Shown here: positions 16,161 to 21,401 of the stretch, in pieces | Numbering within the stretch: the first letter of the stretch is position 1 | Layout: every line of letters begins with the position of its first letter | From: an uncultured Burkholderiales bacterium | GTDB taxonomy: Bacteria > Pseudomonadota > Gammaproteobacteria > Burkholderiales > Burkholderiaceae_E | Assembly: GCA_903923345.1 (NCBI GenBank) | Contig: CAIXXI010000479.1 | Location: 1-21,401, forward strand | Reading direction: 5' to 3' | DNA: 21,401 nt | The notes under the pieces: generated by a model | Told to the model about the DNA's origin: nothing | The model's input: the letters and a program-made list of their open reading frames with translations, nothing else | Database searches by the model: none | Translations under genes and position numbers: made by a program

Positions 16161-16382
16161 ATGAGCGATACCCGATCCGCTGACCATTCAACCCGCCCCC
16201 CCGCGGCGGTGGTCGAACTCGATGCAGGCGACCTCCCGGCCTATTGCCCCAGCCGATCGATGAGCGCCTGGAATGCGCATCCGAAGGTCTATCTCGACCT
16301 CTCCCACGGCGGGCATGCCCAGTGCCCGTACTGCAGCACCGAGTATCGACTCAAGCCGGGCGTGGTCGTCAAAGGCCACTGA
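16161..16382 (+). CDS. Small zinc-finger protein (zf-CHCC family)
   Basis: A 73-residue protein with the CHCC zinc site of the NDUFS6-like family. The likely ligands are Cys29 (YCPS), His40 (WNAHP), Cys55 and Cys58 (QCPYCSTEYRL), ending in LKPG. The mitochondrial counterpart is a complex I accessory subunit; for the bacterial proteins I know of no settled role. It follows ilvE by 36 bp and precedes the waaF-position gene, the usual Burkholderiales placement. A perfect 9-bp hairpin 24 bp after its stop suggests that the ilvE transcript ends here. Confidence 0.85.
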   Translation: MSDTRSADHSTRPPAAVVELDAGDLPAYCPSRSMSAWNAHPKVYLDLSHGGHAQCPYCSTEYRLKPGVVVKGH

Positions 16383-16406
16383 GTCCCCCGGTTTCCGCCC
16401 GGATCA

Positions 16407-16428
16407 GCCCGATCGACAGCGATCGGGC
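16407..16428 (+). terminator. Perfect 9-bp hairpin after the zinc-finger gene
   Basis: GCCCGATCG and CGATCGGGC form a perfect 9-bp stem with an ACAG loop, 24 bp after the zf-CHCC stop. The stem is strong, but no T-run follows (CATCCG), so it may be a Rho-assisted terminator, an mRNA stabiliser or a protein-binding dyad. It divides ilvE/zf-CHCC from the next gene group. Confidence 0.4.
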
Positions 16429-16465
16429 CATCCGAAAGGACGGGTGGGTGTGACTTTCGACCTTG

Positions 16466-16480
16466 GACCCGGGCCGGGTC
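16466..16480. repeat. 15-bp near-perfect palindrome upstream of the glycosyltransferase gene
   Basis: GACCCGG, a central G, then CCGGGTC is symmetrical apart from the middle base. It lies 44 bp before the proposed start at 16525 in a non-coding gap. It could be an operator, but GC-only palindromes arise easily at this composition. Confidence 0.25.
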
Positions 16481-16524
16481 TGACGTGATCATGCGTGCTT
16501 CGGGTAGGGAGGCCCGAACAGTCC

Positions 16525-17490
16525 ATGCTCACCCTGATCATTGCGCCCCATGAGATGTCCGCGGCGGTCCGTTCTCAGCCCCTGGTCTCGCTGCTGTCCA
16601 GGCTCGAGCCGGGCGGGCGCATTCATGTGGTCGCCCATCCGAATGTCGTGGCGATCTATCGGGCGATGCCTGAGGTCGAAACCATCTGGCCCTGCAGCCA
16701 GCTCGCCGATCAGCGCAACTGGCTCGGTCTGGCCCTGCTGGCACATCGCCTTCGTCGAATGGCTTATGACCGTGTCTACCAACTGTCCTCGTCACGTCGA
16801 GCCAAGGCATTGACCTGGCTGGCCGGGCTGTCGGTGACCGGCTCAGGGCTGGAACACGTCGCACTCAATGCCTTCGGACCGGTTCGCGCAGATCAGCTGG
16901 TCACGCCGCGGCCCTCGCTTGTACGCAGCGTCGAGCGAGAGCAAAGCGTGCGCGACCGGGTGGGTCTGCTGTCAGACAGGCTGCTGCTGGTCATGTGCCT
17001 TGACGACGAGGGCCATGCGAGCCGTCGCTGGCCGTCCCGGAATTGGGCAGCCCTCATCACTGACGCCACCCGCCGCTTCCCTGACATGACACCGGTCATG
17101 GTGGGCGCTGCCGCAACCCGAGCCATGGCCACCGAGGCCCTCGCCCTGTGCGGTCGTTCAGCACACAACCTGTGCGGTCAACTGACCCCTGCGGAGACGC
17201 TTGCCATCGTGTCGCAGGCGCAGGCCGTGATCACTCTGGACAACGGGGTGGCCGAGCTGGCCGCGGCGTTCGGACGTCCGCTGGTGGCCTTGTACGGATC
17301 AAGCGACCCTCGCAGGATGACCGTGCAAGGCCCGCTGACTCGAATCGAGTGGAAGCAGCTGGCCTGCAGCCCATGTGATCAGCCGGTCTGCCCGCTCGGG
17401 CATGGCCATTGCATGACGCAGTTGCATCCCGATACGGTTGGGCAGTCATTGGGAACCCTTCTGCCCAGGGCGATTCGGGACATCCGATAA
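16525..17490 (+). CDS. Divergent glycosyltransferase family 9 protein in the waaF position
   Basis: A 321-residue protein that aligns over its length with ADP-heptose:LPS heptosyltransferase II (WaaF, GT9). Conserved parts are IIAP at the N-terminus, YDRVYQL near 81-87, RRWPSRNWAAL at 167-177, AAAFGRPLVALYGSSDP at 246-262 and the four-cysteine CSPC..VCPLGHGHC block (Cys281, 284, 289, 296) seen in betaproteobacterial WaaF. Key catalytic positions are altered. The WaaF N-terminal GPSWVGD reads APHEMSA, so the catalytic Asp13 is Ala13. The D(S/T)GLxH nucleotide-sugar motif reads DNGVAE (239-244), with Glu for His. The GPAKRWP lysine is Arg167. The ATG at 16525 follows AGGGAGG at a longish spacing; an upstream GTG at 16495 lacks a Shine-Dalgarno. 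It may be a pseudoenzyme, a repurposed transferase or a decaying gene. Confidence 0.75.
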   Translation: MLTLIIAPHEMSAAVRSQPLVSLLSRLEPGGRIHVVAHPNVVAIYRAMPEVETIWPCSQLADQRNWLGLALLAHRLRRMAYDRVYQLSSSRRAKALTWLAGLSVTGSGLEHVALNAFGPVRADQLVTPRPSLVRSVEREQSVRDRVGLLSDRLLLVMCLDDEGHASRRWPSRNWAALITDATRRFPDMTPVMVGAAATRAMATEALALCGRSAHNLCGQLTPAETLAIVSQAQAVITLDNGVAELAAAFGRPLVALYGSSDPRRMTVQGPLTRIEWKQLACSPCDQPVCPLGHGHCMTQLHPDTVGQSLGTLLPRAIRDIR

Positions 17491-17524
17491 ACTCGCGGGT
17501 CCGACCGTCCCGCTGGGCCCTCTC

Positions 17525-18070
17525 ATGCACCGTCGTCACCCCACTGCTGAAGCAGCCGAGCACGCGTTCTATGCGGCCATGGCCGCGGGCGATCTCGAGC
17601 GGATGATGACGCTCTGGGCCGATGACGATGCGGCGGTCTGCAATCATCCGGGTGGCCCCAGACTGATCGGGCTGCAAGCGATCCGCGCCTCCTTTCGCGA
17701 GATTTTCGCCGGAGGCGGTGTGCAGATCGCCACCGCCGAAGTGCAGGCCTTCCGCACCGCCGACGTCGCGGTCCACAGCCTCATTGAACGCATCGCGGTC
17801 GACGGCCGGGGCGGCAGCGAGGTGGTCGAGGTCATCGTCACCAATGTCTTCGTTCGCACCGGAGGCGACTGGCGCATTCTGGTGCATCACGCCGGCATCT
17901 TCGACTCCGCAGATGAGTCGGACGCCGAGGAAGAAGATGAATCCGACGACCGTCAGCTGGCCATCTGGGAGCATGCCCATTCCGGCTCGGGCATTCGTGC
18001 CGAAGAAGGCGATGACGACACCTCACCCGACATCGACCCGCACCGCCCCCCCCCGGGTCGGCTGCACTGA
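17525..18070 (+). CDS. NTF2-like (SnoaL/DUF4440-type) protein with acidic C-terminal tail
   Basis: A 181-residue protein. Residues 7-125 have the NTF2-like cone pattern: an N-terminal helix EAAEHAFYAAMAAGDLERMM, then LWADDDAAVCNHPGG, LIGLQAIRASFREIF and a C-terminal strand DWRILVHHAGIF. These domains bind small ligands or act as minor enzymes or dimer scaffolds; no specific activity can be named. Residues 127-142 and 160-171 form a low-complexity Asp/Glu-rich tail that extends well past the domain. The start at ATG 17525 is 34 bp after the glycosyltransferase stop; longer frames begin inside that gene. A run of nine C residues lies just before its stop. The waaF-position/NTF2/yheT order is one I associate with Burkholderiales. 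Confidence 0.75.
   Translation: MHRRHPTAEAAEHAFYAAMAAGDLERMMTLWADDDAAVCNHPGGPRLIGLQAIRASFREIFAGGGVQIATAEVQAFRTADVAVHSLIERIAVDGRGGSEVVEVIVTNVFVRTGGDWRILVHHAGIFDSADESDAEEEDESDDRQLAIWEHAHSGSGIRAEEGDDDTSPDIDPHRPPPGRLH
18046..18054 (+). repeat. Nine-base poly-C tract near the end of the NTF2-like gene
   Basis: Nine consecutive C bases encode part of the PPP in the last ten residues. Losing one C would replace the last few residues with a 15-20-residue tail ending at 18113, and gaining one C would also give a different longer tail. Such tracts are slip-prone and also prone to sequencing error. Confidence 0.6.
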
Positions 18071-18154
18071 CCGGAACCGATGGCCGGCCCCGGTGACGCC
18101 ATTACCCCCTTAGCGCAAGCGACTCTCCGCCCACAACAGCCTGGCTTGCACTCG

Positions 18155-19159
18155 ATGGGCCTGCCCTATCGGGCGCCTGGCTGGCTGCCGGGTCCGCATG
18201 CGCAGACCATCTGGCCCTCGCTGATTGCCCCGCGCCCGGCGGTGAGCTACCGGCGGGAGCGCTGGACCACACCGGACGGGGACTTCATCGACCTCGACTG
18301 GGTCGATGCATCCGGACCCGGCGATCGATCGCGAAGGCCCTTGCTGGCGCTCTTTCATGGGCTCGAAGGCAATTCGCACAGCCATTACTCGCGCGCCCTC
18401 ATGGCGCAGGCCCATGAGCGCAACTGCGACGGCGTGGTGATTCACTTTCGCGGCTGCAGTGGAGAGCTCAATCTCCAGCCCCGGGCCTATCACTCGGGTG
18501 ATTCGGACGAAGCCGACTGGGTCCTCAGGCGTCTGGCGCAGCATCGAACCCACGCCGGACAGCACGGTCCGCTGTGGGTGGCGGGCATTTCCCTGGGTGG
18601 AAACGTCCTGCTCAAGTGGTTGGGCGAACGCGCCGAATCAGCCGGTTTTGTGACGGCCGCAGCTGCAGTGTCGCCACCGCAGGACCTTCACGCGGGTGCG
18701 ATCAGCCTGTCTCACGGATTCAACCGCCTGTACTCGCTCAATTTTCTGCTGACCCTGCGACGCAAGAGCCTGGCGATGCTCGATCGGCATCCGGGACTCT
18801 TCGATGCACAGCGGGTCGAGCAGGCACGCGACTTTTTCGATTTCGATGAGCATGTCACCGCGCCGCTGCATGGCTTTTCCAGTGCACTCGACTACTGGCA
18901 ACGATCGTCCTGCAGGCAATTCCTGGGCGGCATCACCGTGCCCACGCTGGTGGTCAATGCGCTGAACGACCCCTTCCTGCCGGCGCAGGCACTGGCCACA
19001 GAGCGAGATGTCGCGCGCTCAGTGACCCTGGAATACCCCGAAAGCGGTGGCCACGTCGGTTTTCTGAGCGGACGCCCACCAGGACGCCTGCAGTGGTTGC
19101 CCAAGCGTATCTTCGACCACTTCGAATCAGTGAGTGAATCCCGATATGCCGATCGATGA
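18155..19159 (+). CDS. yheT: YheT-family alpha/beta hydrolase
   Basis: A 334-residue alpha/beta hydrolase of the YheT/ABHD1-3 (UPF0017) family, usual length about 320-340. The catalytic triad is visible: Ser146 in GISLGGN, Asp272 in NALNDPFLP and His300 in GGHVGFLSG. Family hallmarks are the N-terminal LPGPHAQTIWP (11-21), LFHGLEGNSHSHYSRAL (67-83) and FRGCSGELN (98-106). The bacterial members are presumed esterases or lipases; no natural substrate is established to my knowledge. I chose ATG 18155. An in-frame ATG at 18080 would add 25 residues, but that stretch uses codons (TTA, CAA, CCT, TTG) unlike the rest of the gene and begins right after the previous stop. Neither start has a strong Shine-Dalgarno. 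The 3' end overlaps the next gene by 14 bp. Confidence 0.88.
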   Translation: MGLPYRAPGWLPGPHAQTIWPSLIAPRPAVSYRRERWTTPDGDFIDLDWVDASGPGDRSRRPLLALFHGLEGNSHSHYSRALMAQAHERNCDGVVIHFRGCSGELNLQPRAYHSGDSDEADWVLRRLAQHRTHAGQHGPLWVAGISLGGNVLLKWLGERAESAGFVTAAAAVSPPQDLHAGAISLSHGFNRLYSLNFLLTLRRKSLAMLDRHPGLFDAQRVEQARDFFDFDEHVTAPLHGFSSALDYWQRSSCRQFLGGITVPTLVVNALNDPFLPAQALATERDVARSVTLEYPESGGHVGFLSGRPPGRLQWLPKRIFDHFESVSESRYADR

Positions 19160-19733
19160 CCTGGTCCAGCAGGCGATGGCCCGCTGGCCGAACGTTCCCG
19201 CGATGCATGGCTGGCTGCGATTGACCCGTCGCGGGCGCTGGATGCTGATCGATCGCGGCATGCCCGGGTTCGACGAAGCGCTGCACGGCGCAGGCAGTGA
19301 AATCACCAGCCCGCCCATCGTCGACTTCATCGGCCGGAACTATCTGCATGACAACGATGGACGGTGGTACTGGCAAAACGGCCCGCAGCGGGTCTTCGTC
19401 GATCTCGAGCTCGCCCCGCTGCTGTATCGGGTGATGGGCGAGGCGCCCACGCAGTCGCTGGTCACCCACACCGGCTATCCGGTGACGCGAATCGATCGGG
19501 TGATGGCCGACGCAGACGGCAACCTGTGGCTGCTCACCGAACACGGTCCGGGCTGCATCGATGACCGCGACCTGGGCGCGGTCGATATGGATTTCCCGAT
19601 CGACGCCGACTCCGATGCTCGCGAAACCTCAGAGCCGGCTCACGGCCTGCTGCGCCTGCTCGGTGAGCATCAGATCGAGCGGCTCGATGAGCCGGCCGCC
19701 ACACGCTTCGGGTTTTCGATCTGCCCGAGATGA
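19146..19733 (+). CDS. Conserved protein of unknown function (DUF2944/DUF2946-type locus)
   Basis: A 195-residue soluble-looking protein with no signal peptide or membrane segment. It begins MPIDDLVQQAMARWPNVPA, then has HGWLRLTRRGRWMLIDRG, a FIGRNYLHDNDGRWYWQNGP block and an acidic stretch near 142-154. I recall proteins of this pattern next to yheT in Burkholderiales, annotated only by a DUF number; DUF2944 is my best guess, and I am not sure of it. Trp/Tyr-rich beta-strands alternate with Asp/Asn-Gly turns. The ATG at 19146 overlaps the end of yheT by 14 bp, suggesting coupling; an in-frame GTG at 19134 is the alternative start. It converges on the M48 protease gene with 46 bp between the stops and no visible terminator. 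Confidence 0.7.
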   Translation: MPIDDLVQQAMARWPNVPAMHGWLRLTRRGRWMLIDRGMPGFDEALHGAGSEITSPPIVDFIGRNYLHDNDGRWYWQNGPQRVFVDLELAPLLYRVMGEAPTQSLVTHTGYPVTRIDRVMADADGNLWLLTEHGPGCIDDRDLGAVDMDFPIDADSDARETSEPAHGLLRLLGEHQIERLDEPAATRFGFSICPR

Positions 19734-19779
19734 CCGGATTCAGGCAGCCTTTACCGCTTCGGTCCGGATGCGCGTGCCC

Positions 19780-21282
19780 TCACTGACGGGTCATCGCGCG
19801 CGACTCCTCGTATTCGCGGCGCGCCAGCGGTTCCAGTTCGCGCAGTCGGGCATCGATGACCGACGCGGTGTAGAAGTCAGTGTCGCCAGCGCGCTGCGCA
19901 ATACGCAGCTGATCGACCGCGGACATCGCCGAGCCCAGCAGGATGAAGCGTTCCGCAGCCGCCCGATGGGCCTCGGCGCGGCGCTCGAGTTTTGATTGCG
20001 CCTGCGACATCAGTTGCCAGAACTGCGGGTCTGAGCGCCAGCTGAGCAAATGCTCGCGAATCGCTTCGACGGCATCACTCGGACGGTCGGCCGCGATCAG
20101 GGCTTCGGCATGCAACCGGGCCAGCGCACGCGACTGCGGGAAACGGCTCAGGCCGACGCGGGCGATTTGAGCGGCTTCGGCTGCATTGCCGGCATCGAGG
20201 CGGGCACGCGCCGCCAGGCTGTCGAAATAAGGGTGCGCCGCGCCATTGAACTGCCGCGCCCGCGCCAGGGCCTGGTCGAATCGCGCCCAGTCACGCTGCG
20301 CAGCAGCGATGCAGGCGAGCGCGAACCACGGCACGGTCCCGGCACTCGGGTTATCCCGCACGATCTGCTCGGCCTGGCCGCGGGCAAGCCGGCGCCCGTC
20401 GATGCTTTCATCGGCAGTGCTGCGCAGCCGCGCCCGCAGCAGCTGGTAGTCGAGTGAATCGGGGCGCTGGCGGTAGCGCGACTCGCGCACCCGCGCCTGC
20501 ATGTCGGCCATCCGCTCCCCCGTGACCGGATGAGTGCGCAGATAGGCCGGCGCATTGTTCTCGTAGAAGCGGCTGGCCTGCTGCAGGCGGTTGAAGAACG
20601 AGGCCATCGCCTGGACCTCGAATCCCGACTGACGCAGCATCTCGAAGCCCACTCGATCGGCTTCGCGCTCAGCCTCGCGTGAGAAGGACATCATGTTCTG
20701 ACGCGCGATCTGGTCACCGAGCAACACGCCGCCCATGGCGGCCTGGGGGTTCGACCGGGCCGCCAGCAAGGACAGCGCCATCGCCGCCATCGAGACCAGC
20801 GAGACCTGTTTTTGCTGGGCCAGCATCCGGGCAATGTGACGCTGGGTGACATGGCCGATTTCATGGGCCAGCACGCCGGCCAGCTCCGACTCCGACTCGG
20901 ACGCCATGATCAGGCCACTGTGAACGCCAATGAATCCGCCCGGCAGGGCAAACGCATTGATCGAGCCGTCGTCGATCGCAAAGAACTCGAAGCTCTGCCC
21001 GCTGGCCGCCGGTGTGGACAAGAGCGGTGCCGCAAACCGGGACAGGTAATCGACGAACTCGGCGTCATCCAGATAAGCGCCATCACGGCGCACCTGGCGC
21101 ATGATCGATTCACCCAGGCGGCGCTCGGCGGCGGGCGAGAGTTCGTCGCCGGATGCATCACCGAGCTTGGGCAAGTTCTCGAACTGCGCCGTCACACCAG
21201 CAGGCGACAGCGCGAGCACGCAACCGAGCACCAGCGCGGTCAGTCGAAGCGGCCATGCAGGCTGTCTGGCGAAGAAAGTCAT
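19780..21282 (-). CDS. Periplasmic M48 metalloprotease with TPR domain (BepA/YfgC-like)
   Basis: A 500-residue exported protease resembling BepA, which in E. coli helps assemble or degrade outer-membrane proteins such as LptD. Residues 1-32 form a Sec signal peptide (LTALVLGCVLALSPAGVTA, likely cleavage before Gln33). The zinc motif HEIGH is at 140-144; the third ligand is probably Glu205 in SREAEREADRVG, and His251 in RTHPVTGERM matches the extra BepA-type histidine. The loop 160-200 is hydrophobic and Met-rich, as in the family. About 280-490 is helical and TPR-like, with repeated Ala-rich pairs. The ATG at 21282 is the first start that keeps a complete signal peptide; upstream residues in the open frame are Arg/Gly-rich and unlikely. 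No Shine-Dalgarno is present, and a good -10 lies only 6 nt away. Confidence 0.9.
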   Translation of the reverse strand: MTFFARQPAWPLRLTALVLGCVLALSPAGVTAQFENLPKLGDASGDELSPAAERRLGESIMRQVRRDGAYLDDAEFVDYLSRFAAPLLSTPAASGQSFEFFAIDDGSINAFALPGGFIGVHSGLIMASESESELAGVLAHEIGHVTQRHIARMLAQQKQVSLVSMAAMALSLLAARSNPQAAMGGVLLGDQIARQNMMSFSREAEREADRVGFEMLRQSGFEVQAMASFFNRLQQASRFYENNAPAYLRTHPVTGERMADMQARVRESRYRQRPDSLDYQLLRARLRSTADESIDGRRLARGQAEQIVRDNPSAGTVPWFALACIAAAQRDWARFDQALARARQFNGAAHPYFDSLAARARLDAGNAAEAAQIARVGLSRFPQSRALARLHAEALIAADRPSDAVEAIREHLLSWRSDPQFWQLMSQAQSKLERRAEAHRAAAERFILLGSAMSAVDQLRIAQRAGDTDFYTASVIDARLRELEPLARREYEESRAMTRQ

Positions 21283-21286
21283 GTTG

Positions 21287-21316
21287 CTATGATAGGCCGC
21301 ACCGCCGCCTTGACCA
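21287..21316. promoter_or_regulatory. Symmetric -10 region between the M48 gene and the divergent right-edge gene
   Basis: CTATGATAG at 21287-21295 is nearly symmetrical. It gives TATCAT on the minus strand and TATGAT on the plus strand, each five of six to the -10 consensus. The minus-strand copy has TGGTCA (21316-21311) as a 4/6 -35 at 16-bp spacing. Its -10 ends 6 nt before the M48 ATG, so transcription would begin at or next to the start codon. The plus-strand copy lacks a good -35. Confidence 0.5.
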
Positions 21317-21401
21317 TGAACGCGAACATGCCGTTTCAACTTCAGCAGCCGCCGTCCGGCGCTTCGTCCACCGAGGCGAAAGCCGATCACACGGTGACTG
21401 C
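21316..21401 (+). CDS. Start of an unidentified gene (partial, runs off right edge)
   Basis: An open frame begins at ATG 21316 and stays open to the window edge, giving 28 residues that begin MNANMPFQLQQPPSGASS. The Gln/Pro/Ser-rich start looks like a disordered leader and matches no family I recognise. It is divergent from the M48 gene and about 20 bp from the symmetric -10 element. No clear Shine-Dalgarno precedes it; ATG 21328 is an alternative start. In some Burkholderiales moaC adjoins this protease, but nothing in these residues supports that name. Confidence 0.4.
   Translation, partial: MNANMPFQLQQPPSGASSTEAKADHTVT

Noticed and set aside
18080..18154. Upstream ATG extending YheT by 25 residues.
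   Set aside because: Its codon use (TTA, CAA, CCT, TTG) differs from the gene, it has no Shine-Dalgarno, and the family N-terminus begins near the ATG at 18155. Kept only as an alternative.
19734..19779. Possible bidirectional terminator between the two convergent stops.
   Set aside because: CCGGA/TCCGG can pair only across a 20-odd-base loop and no T-run follows; not convincing.
1..21401. CRISPR arrays, tRNA or rRNA genes, insertion sequences, att sites.
   Set aside because: I saw no spaced direct repeats, no cloverleaf-like sequence and no transposase or integrase frame; coding genes fill nearly the whole window.

Overview
The window is 21.4 kb of dense, high-GC bacterial chromosome. The gene content and order point to a betaproteobacterium, most likely of the Burkholderiales. 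The indicators are glnE divergent from a yhdP/nitrilase/tldD run, and an ilvE, zinc-finger (zf-CHCC), waaF-position glycosyltransferase, NTF2-like, yheT, M48 protease series; both arrangements are ones I associate with that order. The assignment comes from remembered synteny and protein similarity, not from a search. I see no rRNA, tRNA, CRISPR array, insertion sequence or prophage. No gene-free stretch reaches 300 bases; the longest gaps are about 175 bp (yhdP/glnE) and 142 bp (zf-CHCC/glycosyltransferase).

Positions 1-7666, minus strand, form one apparent operon read right to left. It holds an AsmA-like envelope protein (YhdP), a nitrilase-family amidase, the TldD protease subunit, a DauA-like FAD amino-acid dehydrogenase, and the first 18 codons of a probable membrane protein that runs off the left edge. 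The internal gaps are about 40-46 bp. Across a 173-bp gap, glnE (7840-10620, plus strand) encodes the bifunctional regulator of glutamine synthetase. It converges almost end to end with argC.

Positions 10633-15092, minus strand, hold a transport operon followed by argC. An MFS transporter, AzlC, AzlD and two half-size chromate-transporter (CHR) proteins are joined by four successive 4-base stop/start overlaps. The uncommon short form of argC follows after 96 bp with its own strong Shine-Dalgarno.

Positions 15204-19733, plus strand, start with ilvE and a small zinc-finger protein. A perfect 9-bp hairpin comes next, then a glycosyltransferase family 9 protein in the waaF position, an NTF2-like protein with an acidic tail, a YheT-type alpha/beta hydrolase and a conserved protein of unknown function. 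A BepA-like periplasmic M48 protease (19780-21282, minus strand) converges on this group. It diverges, from a symmetric -10 element, from a gene that runs off the right edge.

The points most worth a second look are these. (1) The waaF-position protein aligns to heptosyltransferase II but lacks the catalytic Asp and the nucleotide-sugar His. (2) The DauA-like enzyme keeps the D-amino-acid dehydrogenase core but has lost the two residues that bind the arginine side chain. (3) The M48 protease promoter lies so close to the start codon that its mRNA may be leaderless. (4) Five transporter genes are chained by stop/start overlaps. I found no clearly new multi-gene defence or mobile system; most of this window is housekeeping.
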